Below, piece by piece: positions 6,097 through 14,162 of a stretch of 18,601 bases of DNA; position 1 is the stretch's first letter, and every line of letters starts with the position of its first letter. The translations under genes and the position numbers were made by a program. Origin of the DNA: Bacteroidales bacterium (lineage in GTDB: Bacteria > Bacteroidota > Bacteroidia > Bacteroidales > UBA932). The stretch lies in the NCBI GenBank assembly GCA_004555145.1, contig SFJB01000022.1:1-18601 (forward strand). Reading direction: 5' to 3'. The notes below the pieces were generated by a model. It saw nothing but the letters and a program-made list of their open reading frames with translations. It searched no databases and was not told the origin of the DNA.

Positions 6097-8555
6097 CAGA
6101 CTACAGACTGGAAACCAAACTGGGATTCGACAAGATACGCAGATCCATCCAGGACCGCTGCCTGACCGATTATGCCGCAGAGAGGGTGGAGAAGGAAGAG
6201 TTCTCCACAGACCCCGACATAATCAGCGACAGGCTGGGATTGACCGATGAAATGAGGCTGGTGCTGATGTTCGAGGAGAACTTCCCCACCAACGGTTACA
6301 TCGATGCCCTCCCCTTCCTTGAAGGTCTGACCAGGGCAGGATCGTGCATAGACCTGCTTTCTCTGGGGAAACTGAAGACGGTCACGGACACGATACGGCG
6401 CCTGCTCCACTTCTTCCACAGCGTCAAGGACGGAATATACCCGAAGCTCAAGCAGCTCGTTTCCCCCGTATGCTCCTTCCCCGAAGTGCAGCGCAGGATA
6501 GAGGCGATACTGGACAAGTACGGGGAGATAAAGGACTCGGCTTCGGAGCAGCTGACCGCGATACGCAGCTCCCTGCGAAGCAAGGAAAGCATCATTTCCA
6601 AGAGAGCGGCGGCCATACTCAAACAGGCCCAGGACGCCGGAATCGCAGACGAGGGCGCAACCGTGGGCGTGAGGGACGGCAAGTACCTAATTCCTGTGAA
6701 TTCATCCTCCAAGCGCAAGCTTCAGGGCTTTGTCTATGACGAGTCCTCCACCGGAAAGACAAGCTTCATCGAGCCGGCGGAAATAATCGAGCTCGAGAAC
6801 GAGATCAGCAGCCTGCGTTTCGAGGAAGCTCGCGAGATTCAGAGAATCCTCTACAATTTCAGCGAGTTCCTCCGCCCTTACCTCCCCGAACTCATAGCCG
6901 GGGCGCAACTGCTCGGAGAAATCGATTTTCTGATGGCGAAGGCGCAGACCGCCCTAGATATGATAGCCGGTATGCCGGTGATTTCCTGCGACGGCAGCCT
7001 TTCCCTGCGCAAGGCAAGGCACCCGCTTCTGGAAAAGGCACTCAAGTCCGAAGGGCGCAATATGGTTCCTCTGACAATAAGCCTGAGCGACAAGAAGCGC
7101 ATACTCCTCATCTCCGGACCGAACGCCGGGGGCAAGTCGGTCTGCCTGAAGACCACCGGCCTGCTCCAGTATATGTTCCAATGGGGTATGCTCATCCCCA
7201 CATCCGAGACCTCGGAGCTCCCTATCTTCGACAGGATAGTGGTGAGCATAGGAGACAACCAGAACATCGAGGACGACCTCAGCACCTACAGTTCCTTCCT
7301 CGCGGAGATGCGCGATATGCTGGGCTGCGCCGATGAAAAGACCCTGGTGCTGATAGACGAATTCGGTTCCGGCACCGAACCTGCCGCCGGCGGCGCGATA
7401 GCCGAGGCGATACTCAGCGAAATAGACCGCAGGGGTGTGTACGGGGTGATTACCACCCACTACACCAACCTCAAGCTCTATGCTTCCGGTCCCGACACCC
7501 ACGTCACCAACGGTGCCATGCTCTACGATTCTTCCCGCATCGAGCCTATGTTCAAGCTGGAAATAGGCCTCCCTGGCAATTCCTTCGCCTTCGAGCTCGC
7601 GCGCAAGATGAAACTCCCGGAGGAAATAGTCAAGGATGCCGAGAACAGGGCGGGTGAAGAGTTCGTCGGCATAGAGCGCAACCTCAGGAAGATTGCTCGC
7701 AACCGGCGTGCCCTGGACGAGAAGCTCCAGAAGGTGAAGAACAGCGACAAGGCGCTGACCGGAATCACGGAACGCTACCTCAAGGAGCTGGAAGACATCA
7801 AGAAGCAGAAGGAAGAAATTCTCTCGCAGGCAAGGCAGGAGGCGGAGGAGATAGTCAAGGGCGCAGGCAGGCAGGTAGAGAAGACCATACGCGACATCAA
7901 GAAGGCTCAGGCGGAGAAGGAGCAGACCAAGGCGGCACGACAGGAGTTGCAAGGCTTCCTGGGCGCACTCCAGGAGCGCAAGGAGAAGGAGAAGAAGAGT
8001 AAGGACGAGTACATAGACCGCAAGATGGAGCAGCTCCGCAAACGCAAGGGCAAGACTGCCCAGGAGGAGCAGACGGAAGCCAAGGCCGGTCCGTTGAAGG
8101 TCGGGGAAAAGGTGCGCATCAAGGACAGCGGCATGGTAGGGGAAGTGGCAAAGATTTCCTCGAAGTCCGTCACCATCATCGTGGGCAACATCAGCAGCAC
8201 GATGTCCGCATCCAGGCTCGAGCGCATCTCCTCAAACGAATTCCGTGAAGCGTCGAGGAAGAGCCAGAGTACGAATTATACCCGGGAAGACAGCGCAATC
8301 ACCGAGCGTAAGCTCAAGTTCTCCCCGGAACTGGACATACGCGGCGAGCGGCTCTCCGATGCGCTCAACATCGTGATGCACTATATTGACGACGCGATAA
8401 TGCTCAACATCGGCAGCGTGCGCATCATACACGGCAAGGGCACCGGCGTACTCAGGGAGGAGATTCAGAAATACCTCAGAACCATCCCGGGGCTCACGGT
8501 CAGCGACGAGGATGTAAGGAACGGAGGAGCGGGAGTTACCGTCGTGAAGCTATGA
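6093..8555 (+). CDS. mutS2: MutS2 family ATPase with C-terminal Smr domain
   Basis: An 820-residue MutS2 homologue. In Bacillus subtilis MutS2 (RqcU) recognises collided ribosomes and feeds ribosome quality control; in other species it is linked to suppression of recombination. Visible domains: MutS core-like helices (about 1-290); ATPase with Walker A GPNAGGKS (342-349), Walker B LVLIDEFGSGTEP (418-430) and the TTHY segment (454-457); a long charged coiled coil (about 525-660); a KOW-like linker GEKVRIKDSGMVGEV (671-685); and an Smr domain (about 745-820) with LDIRG (747-751) and HGKGTGVLR (780-788). It lacks the mismatch-recognition domain I of MutS. Start is the ATG overlapping the cdaA stop; an upstream in-frame extension lies wholly inside cdaA. 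The stop overlaps the yraN start as ATGA. Confidence 0.95.
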   Translation: MTDYRLETKLGFDKIRRSIQDRCLTDYAAERVEKEEFSTDPDIISDRLGLTDEMRLVLMFEENFPTNGYIDALPFLEGLTRAGSCIDLLSLGKLKTVTDTIRRLLHFFHSVKDGIYPKLKQLVSPVCSFPEVQRRIEAILDKYGEIKDSASEQLTAIRSSLRSKESIISKRAAAILKQAQDAGIADEGATVGVRDGKYLIPVNSSSKRKLQGFVYDESSTGKTSFIEPAEIIELENEISSLRFEEAREIQRILYNFSEFLRPYLPELIAGAQLLGEIDFLMAKAQTALDMIAGMPVISCDGSLSLRKARHPLLEKALKSEGRNMVPLTISLSDKKRILLISGPNAGGKSVCLKTTGLLQYMFQWGMLIPTSETSELPIFDRIVVSIGDNQNIEDDLSTYSSFLAEMRDMLGCADEKTLVLIDEFGSGTEPAAGGAIAEAILSEIDRRGVYGVITTHYTNLKLYASGPDTHVTNGAMLYDSSRIEPMFKLEIGLPGNSFAFELARKMKLPEEIVKDAENRAGEEFVGIERNLRKIARNRRALDEKLQKVKNSDKALTGITERYLKELEDIKKQKEEILSQARQEAEEIVKGAGRQVEKTIRDIKKAQAEKEQTKAARQELQGFLGALQERKEKEKKSKDEYIDRKMEQLRKRKGKTAQEEQTEAKAGPLKVGEKVRIKDSGMVGEVAKISSKSVTIIVGNISSTMSASRLERISSNEFREASRKSQSTNYTREDSAITERKLKFSPELDIRGERLSDALNIVMHYIDDAIMLNIGSVRIIHGKGTGVLREEIQKYLRTIPGLTVSDEDVRNGGAGVTVVKL

Positions 8556-8935
8556 TAAGCGACAGAAGCATAATATGGAAGCGGGGCGAGGAGCTGGCAT
8601 CGGAGCACCTCAGGAATCTCGGACACCAGATTGTGGCACGAAATTGGAGGAGCTCCCACCTGGAGCTTGACATCGTGAGCCTGGAGGGAGGAATACTCCA
8701 CATAGTGGAAGTGAAGAGCAGGGAGGTGCCGAGTTCAAGCGCTCCGGAAGAGGCGGTGGGCCCCGTGAAGCAGAAGAAGCTGGTTGCAGCGGCGAAGGCA
8801 TTCCTCAACTCGAAAGACAGGAAGCCCCTTCCCGAAGACTTGGAAATCTGGTTCGACGTCATCACGGTGCTGATCGACGGCCCGGAATATGAAATAGAAT
8901 ACTACCCACAAGCTTTTATACCTATATATGCTTAA
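8552..8935 (+). CDS. yraN: YraN family (UPF0102) predicted nuclease-fold protein
   Basis: A 127-residue protein of the YraN/UPF0102 family, whose fold is PD-(D/E)XK nuclease-like but whose cellular role is not settled. Family signs are GEELASEHLRNLGHQIVARNWR near the N-terminus and the nuclease-like site ELDIVSLEGGILHIVEVKSR, with E38, D40, E53 and K55 as candidate catalytic residues. Length is normal (about 115-130). It is coupled to mutS2 by an ATGA overlap and to manC by an 8-bp overlap, so it belongs to the cdaA operon. Confidence 0.9.
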   Translation: MISDRSIIWKRGEELASEHLRNLGHQIVARNWRSSHLELDIVSLEGGILHIVEVKSREVPSSSAPEEAVGPVKQKKLVAAAKAFLNSKDRKPLPEDLEIWFDVITVLIDGPEYEIEYYPQAFIPIYA

Positions 8936-10022
8936 TAACCATTCATACTGCATAATTATGGCCGGCGGATTCGGCTCCCGTTTCTGGCCCATCAGCCGCG
9001 CCGACAATCCGAAACAGTTCCTGGACTTCACCAACGAAGGGAAATCCTTCCTCAGACAGACCTACGACAGGATGAAGGACATAGTCCCGGACGACAACAT
9101 CCTGGTAGTCAGCCTCACCCGTTACAGAGAGCTGGTAAGGGAACAGCTTCCTGAGCTCAAGGAGGAAAACCTCCTTCTGGAGCCATACAACAGGAACACG
9201 GCGCCCTGCCTTGCCTACGCCAACTACACTATACTCAAGAGGGACCCTCTGGCAGTGACTCTCGTCATGCCTTCCGACCAGATCATAGGCGACCACGAAG
9301 AATTCAACCGCATACTCGCCAATGCCTTCAGCTATGCCGCCGGCACCGATGCGTTGATCACCATAGGCGTAGTTCCTACGCGTCCCGATACCAATTTCGG
9401 CTACATCCAGATGATGGACTGCAACATCGAGCAGGATCGGCCAGTCAAGGTGAAAACCTTCACCGAAAAGCCTGACGTGGACCTGGCCAAGGTGTTCATA
9501 GAGACCGGGGAGTTCCTCTGGAACACAGGTATCTTCATCTGGAAATCGGCGGAAATCAAGAAGGAACTGGAAATGCATATGCCCGAAATCACCCGACTTT
9601 GGGCAGGATGGCAGGATTTACTCAGCACGGAAAGGGAGAAAGAATTCCTGGAAAGAATATATACCGACATGCCGCGCAGTTCCATTGACTACGCCCTTAT
9701 GGAGAAAACTGAAAATGCCTGGGTGTATCCGGCAAAGTTCAGCTGGGCCGACATAGGCAACTGGGACTCGCTCTACGACTACCTCGCCCATCACGACACC
9801 CACGGCAACGCTGTCAGCGTGAAGGCGCAGTTCCTCATCCAGGAATGCAACAGGAACATCATATATTCCGACAGACCCAACAAGCTGCTTGCCATGAGAG
9901 GAGTCCGGGACAGCATCATCATCGACACCAAGGACGTGCTGATGATATGCCCGCGCGACGTGGAGAAGCTCAAGGACTTCCTCTCCAGCCTCGCAATGCC
10001 CGAATTCGAGGAATACCGCTAA
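8928..10022 (+). CDS. manC: Mannose-1-phosphate guanylyltransferase (GDP-mannose pyrophosphorylase)
   Basis: A 364-residue nucleotidyltransferase that makes GDP-mannose from mannose-1-phosphate and GTP, the donor for mannose and fucose in surface glycans. The family signature is GGFGSRFWPISR (13-24) followed by PKQF (28-31), the Rossmann-like pyrophosphorylase loop. Further motifs are MPSDQ (114-118), GYI at 158-160, FTEKPD (178-183), and FLWNTGIFIWK (196-206). It is the short, single-domain form: the phosphomannose isomerase cupin of the bifunctional ManC/CpsB type is absent. The start overlaps the yraN stop by 8 bp. An alternative substrate such as another sugar-1-phosphate is less likely given PKQF and FTEKP. 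Confidence 0.92.
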   Translation: MLNNHSYCIIMAGGFGSRFWPISRADNPKQFLDFTNEGKSFLRQTYDRMKDIVPDDNILVVSLTRYRELVREQLPELKEENLLLEPYNRNTAPCLAYANYTILKRDPLAVTLVMPSDQIIGDHEEFNRILANAFSYAAGTDALITIGVVPTRPDTNFGYIQMMDCNIEQDRPVKVKTFTEKPDVDLAKVFIETGEFLWNTGIFIWKSAEIKKELEMHMPEITRLWAGWQDLLSTEREKEFLERIYTDMPRSSIDYALMEKTENAWVYPAKFSWADIGNWDSLYDYLAHHDTHGNAVSVKAQFLIQECNRNIIYSDRPNKLLAMRGVRDSIIIDTKDVLMICPRDVEKLKDFLSSLAMPEFEEYR

Positions 10023-10075
10023 GTCGACGAATCTCAGGAAAAGACATTTTACATCTACAAAAGATACACGTGACA

Positions 10076-10894
10076 ATGGTAAAGAAGGTTCTGATAATCG
10101 CAACTGTTTTTCTTTTGGCTGTTTCTCAGCATCGTTCATTTGCACAATATGCACCAAGTGTGCAATCAAATGAAATGCAAGAATTCTCACATAATCAGGA
10201 CAATCTCCCGTATGAGATTGGCAAGGGCGTGCCCATGTTCGATACCGGCAAGGCCTTGCTGTTCACGGGAGCATCCGTTGCGTTGACCGGTGTCGCGTGC
10301 TTCATAGTCGGCTCTGCGACTTTTCATCAGGATCCCGATGCGCCAGTTATGCCCATATATCCATTGTTTGCAATTGCCGGGGTGGCAGCAGGAGGTGCCA
10401 TAGCATTGGTGGGTCTTCCATTCGTTATCTATGGAAAAGAAAAGATGAACAGATATGGTTCAACCCTTATTACTTTTTCAGATGAAGATCAGGAAGGCGG
10501 TACAGGATTCTTTGAGATGGGCCTTGGGATTCCGAACTTCTTGAGTCTGGATGCCGTTGGAGGTTATAATTTCGGTAAGAATTTCTTTATGGGCGCAGGT
10601 GTGGGCTATAAGACATACCTGACAGCCGGACTTAGAAATGATGGAGCCACCGCAGCTCTTCCGATATACGCAAACTTCCGCTATTCTATCGGAAAGAAAC
10701 GTGTCGTTCCATACATCGGAGCCAGTCTGGGTTACGACTTCGTGAATACAGGACTGTATTCAGGACTGGAATTCGGTACCAGATTACGCAAGATCCAAGA
10801 GAATCGCGGCCAGTCCTGGTGGCTGGGAGCAAAAACTGAATTCATAACACCGGACGGGATGGCCATTTCATTCAAGGTCGGAAGATCCTTCTGA
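10076..10894 (+). CDS. Exported protein of unknown function with predicted outer-membrane-type C-terminus
   Basis: I do not recognise the family. The 272-residue product has a signal peptide (1-23; probable cleavage SFA-Q at 23/24). Two hydrophobic, Gly/Ala-rich segments follow (about 60-83 and 95-119), ending IYGKEKM. The C-terminal half (about 143-272) alternates aromatic and Gly residues (VGGYNFGKNFFMGAGVGYKT, VPYIGASLGYDF, SWWLGAKTEF) and ends in Phe (KVGRSF), the pattern of an outer-membrane beta-barrel. The ATG at 10076 is chosen because the upstream in-frame extension lies inside manC. It is 53 bp after manC with no clear promoter in the gap, so it may be read from the cdaA operon. Its base composition is visibly more A/T-rich than manC, suggesting a different history. 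Confidence 0.75.
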   Translation: MVKKVLIIATVFLLAVSQHRSFAQYAPSVQSNEMQEFSHNQDNLPYEIGKGVPMFDTGKALLFTGASVALTGVACFIVGSATFHQDPDAPVMPIYPLFAIAGVAAGGAIALVGLPFVIYGKEKMNRYGSTLITFSDEDQEGGTGFFEMGLGIPNFLSLDAVGGYNFGKNFFMGAGVGYKTYLTAGLRNDGATAALPIYANFRYSIGKKRVVPYIGASLGYDFVNTGLYSGLEFGTRLRKIQENRGQSWWLGAKTEFITPDGMAISFKVGRSF

Positions 10895-10913
10895 GCCGCA
10901 TTCCGATTATTAG

Positions 10914-11189
10914 TCTGAATTCACTCAATTGATCCTGAAGCACAAAAGCACAATTTACGCGGTGTGCTATATGTTCTCCAAGGACAAAGATAAGATTGAT
11001 GATCTCTTTCAGGAGATACTTATGAGGCTCTGGAAAGGTTTTGGCTCATTTCGCGGCCAGGCGGATGTAAAGACCTGGTTATATCGCGTCAGCCTGAACA
11101 CCTGCCTGGACCAGGACAAAATGAAGCGCCGCAGAGGAGAGCGCGTACCTCTGAGTGTTGATATCGACCCTTTTGAGGGGACTGATGAG
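10914..11189 (+). pseudogene. ECF-type sigma factor remnant (region 2 only)
   Basis: Translation from 10914 gives SEFTQLILKHKSTIYAVCYMF and then DLFQEILMRLWKGFGSFRGQADVKTWLYRVSLNTCLDQDKMKRRR, which is sigma-70 region 2 of a Bacteroidota ECF sigma factor (polymerase binding and -10 recognition). Relatives are about 160-165 residues and end with region 4, the -35-binding helix-turn-helix. Here recognisable homology stops after PLSVDIDPFEGTDEF (about 11189), and region 4 is absent. A TAG at 10911-10913 precedes the frame, and no ATG or GTG is in position; only TTG at 10929 could initiate. The open frame continues to 11333 but that part is low-complexity and unrelated. Loss of start and region 4 makes a functional sigma factor unlikely. 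No anti-sigma partner is adjacent. Confidence 0.72.
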
Positions 11190-11450
11190 TTCGTCCCCAA
11201 AAAACCGAAGCCCTCTCCAGCAAACCTTAGATTTGCACGAGCAAGGCCCAGAGGCTTGAAGAGGGCAGTTAGGGAGGAAAACGGAACTTTTGACGACAGA
11301 GGGCACCCGGGAAAGTACTCCGAACCGACTTAAGACGGCCAACCCTGGCGGAAAACGGCGCTTTCGTCCACAAAAAGGGGGTGTTTTGAGGACAAAGCGA
11401 AGTTTTGAGCCGTTTCGTCCACAAAAATGCCATGTTTTGAGGACAAAGTG
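11170..11450 (+). repeat. Repeated hairpin-forming element (TTCGTCC-A/C-CAAAAA ... TTTTGAGGAC)
   Basis: The 14-nt block TTCGTCCmCAAAAA occurs at 11190, 11363 and 11414. Two full units, 11362-11399 and 11413-11450, are 51 bp apart and agree at 33 of 38 positions. Each is an inverted repeat: the first pairs CGCTTT-GTCC-CAAAA (11359-11375) with TTTTG-GGAC-AAAGCG (11384-11399), about 15 bp with one mismatch and one bulge. The second has about 12 bp. Partial TTTTGAG/TTTTGAC arms occur at 11171, 11288 and 11403. The first block coincides with the end of the sigma-factor homology. Confidence 0.6.
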
Positions 11451-11846
11451 CAGGTTAGAGCCTTCCCGGTGCGCAAAGCGCAGGGTTTGCAGGTCCGGGC
11501 AGCTATTCATACTGGGGTTCCACCCCAAACCCTGGCGCTGCGCGAAGCCATCGCACAAAAGCCAGCCCTGCTTTCGCTCCGCGACCGCCTGATGTCGGGC
11601 GACGTGCCAGAGCAAGGCGTGGCAAAGAGGTGCCGCAAGGGACGGCGCAGCCGGACCTTGTGGAGGGAAAAGCGGAGCCAAAGGGATGGAGTGGCAGCGG
11701 TTTGCCGCTGTCCGCGACAGTCCTGAGAGCTACGCGCTCCTGCTCCGGACCTGCAGCCCGAGCATGCGCTGCCGGGATTGAAAAGACAGCTCTGATCCCG
11801 GGAGTCCGTTTCCGGGGCGGGAGGGAGTTTTTCCCGGCAGAATCAC
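11334..11846. other. Noncoding stretch rich in inverted repeats
   Basis: No credible gene is seen on either strand; the open frames are low-complexity, Arg/Pro/Cys-rich and lack family features. Besides the 51-bp repeat units at its left end, it contains a nested inverted repeat at 11478-11538 and a short hairpin CAGCGG-TTTG-CCGCTG near 11695-11711. It ends at the promoter of the aminotransferase gene. It may be decayed coding DNA or a dispersed intergenic repeat; the sequence alone does not decide. Confidence 0.55.
11478..11538. repeat. Inverted repeat, 12-bp arms with nested small hairpin
   Basis: GCGCAGGGTTTG (11478-11489) pairs with CAAACCCT and GCGC (11526-11538) with one bulged G. Between them GGGGT-TCC-ACCCC can form an alternative small stem. 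There is no T-run on either side, so it is not an ordinary intrinsic terminator. Confidence 0.5.
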
Positions 11847-11854
11847 TATCTTTG
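11847..11854 (+). promoter_or_regulatory. -7 box of the aminotransferase promoter
   Basis: TATCTTTG matches TAnnTTTG fully. The region 19-20 nt upstream has GGAG/GAGT rather than TTTG, so the -33 element is poor. The expected start near 11861 gives a leader of about 40 nt before the ATG at 11901. Confidence 0.5.
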
Positions 11855-11900
11855 CAGGGCAAAACATCAAGTCAGGATTATAGATCACGATAGACTGGAT

Positions 11901-13049
11901 ATGGATTACGAAAGACTGTTTTCGGAAGACGTGCATAACTTCATGCGCTCCCCGGTGAGGGAGATATTCAAGAAGGTGGACCTCAACTCCATCTACTCAT
12001 TTGCGGGCGGGTACCCGAACGCGTGCACCTTTCCCCTCGAAGACATAAAGGAAATCAGCGCGCGCGTACTGGACCGATATGGGGCGCAAGCCCTGCAATA
12101 CGGAGCGACACAGGGAGTCACGCAGCTGCGCGAAGCTGTGGCAAAACGCTACGGTGTGCCTGTGGCGAATGTGCAGATCAGCACCTCCTCCCAGCAGGGA
12201 ATAGACGTGTGCACGCGCATACTCGCAGACCCTGGTGACGTGGTGCTCACCTCAAGCCCGACTTACCTGGGGGCAATCCAATCCTTTAAGAGCTACCGTT
12301 GCGACATAAGGGCGATGAGATCCTGGGACGAAGCCGGGTGCGGGGTCGATTCCGCCACACTGGCACGGGCGAAGTTCTGCTACGTCATCCCGGATTTCCA
12401 GAACCCGAGCGGAGAGACTATGAGCCTCGAGGAAAGGAAAGCGCTGATAGAACTTTCCCGCAAGTACGGTTTCCTGATAATTGAAGACAGCCCATACCGG
12501 GAGCTTCGCTATTCGGGAAAGGAGCAGCCCACAATATATTCCCTCGCGCCGGAGCGCACCCTGCATCTGGGAAGTTTTTCCAAGGTGTTCGCACCCGGCT
12601 TCAGGCTGGGCTGGATAATCGGGGACGAAGCCCTTCTGGACAAGATTTACGTATGCAAGCAGGCGCTCGACCTTTGCCCGCCGGTGCTGGACCAGTACAT
12701 CGCCGCCGAGTTTCTCAGCAGCGGAGCCCTGGACAGAAACCTGAAGAAGAGCATAGCATATTACCGCGACAAACGCGACTACATGCTTGCTCTTCTCGAT
12801 AAATATATGCCTGAAGGAGTGGAGTGGACGCGACCCGAAGGCGGCCTGTTCCTCTTCCTGACTCTTCCGGAAGAAATCGACAGCGTGAAACTCTATGACA
12901 GGGCGCTTTCCGCCGGAGTTGCCTACGTTGCCGGCTCGTTCTTCTATCCCGACGGAAGCCACCGCAACACTATGCGGCTGAACTTCTCCTTCCTGGACAA
13001 GGACAGGATGGAAGACGGAATAAGAATCCTCGCTTCCCTTCTGGCTTAG
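11901..13049 (+). CDS. PLP-dependent aminotransferase, class I/II (2-aminoadipate/LysN-like)
   Basis: A 382-residue fold-type I aminotransferase. The PLP-binding lysine is K228 in SFSKVFAPGFRLGW (225-238). Other family marks are TSSQQGIDV (95-103), SSPTY (118-122), PDFQNPSG (164-171), the PLP-contacting EDSPYRELRY (195-204), and the C-terminal MRLNFS with the carboxylate-binding Arg. The general layout, with FAGGYPN near residue 34 and YGATQGVTQLREAVAKR at 67-83, is that of the LysN/MocR-like subgroup, here without a fused GntR DNA-binding domain. It transfers amino groups between amino acids and 2-oxo acids; the exact substrate cannot be read from sequence. It is a single-gene unit with its own promoter, and its stop overlaps the convergent lipoprotein gene by 4 bp. 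Confidence 0.88.
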   Translation: MDYERLFSEDVHNFMRSPVREIFKKVDLNSIYSFAGGYPNACTFPLEDIKEISARVLDRYGAQALQYGATQGVTQLREAVAKRYGVPVANVQISTSSQQGIDVCTRILADPGDVVLTSSPTYLGAIQSFKSYRCDIRAMRSWDEAGCGVDSATLARAKFCYVIPDFQNPSGETMSLEERKALIELSRKYGFLIIEDSPYRELRYSGKEQPTIYSLAPERTLHLGSFSKVFAPGFRLGWIIGDEALLDKIYVCKQALDLCPPVLDQYIAAEFLSSGALDRNLKKSIAYYRDKRDYMLALLDKYMPEGVEWTRPEGGLFLFLTLPEEIDSVKLYDRALSAGVAYVAGSFFYPDGSHRNTMRLNFSFLDKDRMEDGIRILASLLA

Positions 13050-14104
13050 GCTTTCTTCGCGCTGAGATTAACCGTCATCCTGTCGGCTGACATACTGATG
13101 GTGATTACGGTGGTCTCCTTGTTGAAGACAACAATCACCTCGCCTTCGGCAGGACGTCCGTTGGCGGCAAGGTAGCTTGCAGCTTCAGCTCCCGTACCCA
13201 GATTAGTCTCGCTGTCCCCCAACTTGTAGTAAGCCTTGGAGAATATGCCGAGCAGGAGTTCTTTCTTGCCCATAGCATAGTTCTGGAATACGCCCAACAC
13301 GTCAGACCAGGAGTTCAGCGCACTCTCGTCAAGGGTGGCGGTAATGGAATCGATATTGTCTGAAGTGGATTCCACAAGCACCTGGAACCTGTTGCCCAGA
13401 AGGTCCTTCGAGCTATCGAAAAGCATGGTCTTGTTGGTGTCGTCCTCAATTCCTAAGGTGAAATATGCCGAGCAAAGACCGGAGAACTGGGCGCCCAGCC
13501 AGCGGTACATGACATCGTAGTCGGCCGTAAACCAATTGTCCTGGAGTATCAGTCCGAAATAGCTTCCTTCGAGCATAGTAAGCAGAGTTACCTCTCCCGG
13601 CACATAATCGAATGCAGGAGCAGTGATGATTTTGCCGACACCGGTAAGGCTCACCAGAGAGCGTGTCTGCTCGAGACTGCTGCAGTAGCCCTTGGCCTCG
13701 TTGGTGTAGTATTTGGCATTGATGAACTGTCCGAAACCGAGTTTGTCGGCATTGAGCGTATAATAATCCCAGAAAAATTCGGCATTGTCGTTTGACACCG
13801 GCTGAACGATAATCTTGTCAAGGCTCTCATAATTGTCCCTGATCGCAAAGAGGTTCATCTGGTACTCCTGGCCTTCTATTTCCACCTTGGAGGCCAGTAT
13901 GATCATTCCGGAATAGTTGTCGGCGTAGGTGACATACTGGTTGTACTTGTTGTAGAAGTCGCTGTAACTTTTATTGAGCTCCTTGGCGAATACAGCCGGA
14001 TCGAATTCCACAAATTCGGTCGGAGTCTTTACTGGATCCTTGAAACAGGACACTGCCATAAGGGAGGCAAGTGCGAGGACAAGCAATGATTTGATACTTT
14101 TCAT
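13046..14104 (-). CDS. Lipoprotein of unknown function
   Basis: I do not recognise the family. The 352-residue product has a lipoprotein signal peptide (MKSIKSLLVLALASLMAVSC, lipid-anchored Cys20), followed by a Pro/Thr spacer and a region rich in Tyr, Phe, Asn and Asp (SYSDFYNKYNQYVTYADNYSG), suggesting a beta-rich or carbohydrate-facing surface protein, though no catalytic motif stands out. No transmembrane helix follows the signal. The start at 14104 is chosen over an upstream extension to 14317 because the signal peptide begins there and a consensus promoter lies inside the extension. It is transcribed apart from rsmE by that promoter and ends tail-to-tail with the aminotransferase gene. 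Confidence 0.8.
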   Translation of the reverse strand: MKSIKSLLVLALASLMAVSCFKDPVKTPTEFVEFDPAVFAKELNKSYSDFYNKYNQYVTYADNYSGMIILASKVEIEGQEYQMNLFAIRDNYESLDKIIVQPVSNDNAEFFWDYYTLNADKLGFGQFINAKYYTNEAKGYCSSLEQTRSLVSLTGVGKIITAPAFDYVPGEVTLLTMLEGSYFGLILQDNWFTADYDVMYRWLGAQFSGLCSAYFTLGIEDDTNKTMLFDSSKDLLGNRFQVLVESTSDNIDSITATLDESALNSWSDVLGVFQNYAMGKKELLLGIFSKAYYKLGDSETNLGTGAEAASYLAANGRPAEGEVIVVFNKETTVITISMSADRMTVNLSAKKA

Positions 14105-14130
14105 CTTGAATAAAGTTGTTATTGGCAATA

Positions 14131-14162
14131 CAAAGGTACGCCCCTTTTTTGTATAAAGCAAA
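14131..14162 (-). promoter_or_regulatory. Consensus Bacteroidota promoter for the lipoprotein gene
   Basis: On the minus strand TTTG (14162-14159), a 20-nt spacer, then TACCTTTG (14138-14131) matches the full consensus. The expected start near 14124 leaves about 20 nt before the ATG. The -33 TTTG is the first four bases of the partial fourth copy of the adjacent 21-bp repeat. Confidence 0.82.

Noticed and set aside
5451..6419. Long antisense frame over cdaA and mutS2
   Set aside because: A shadow of two well-supported genes on the other strand; no domain features. The long antisense frames over mutS2, manC, radA and rpsC were rejected for the same reason.
9845..10075. In-frame upstream extension of the 10076-10894 gene
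   Set aside because: It overlaps manC, has no protein-like features, and the signal peptide starts at 10076.
11290..11592. Open frame of 100 codons in the repeat region
   Set aside because: Arg/Cys/Pro-rich translation of repeats with no family features and no promoter; not a credible gene.
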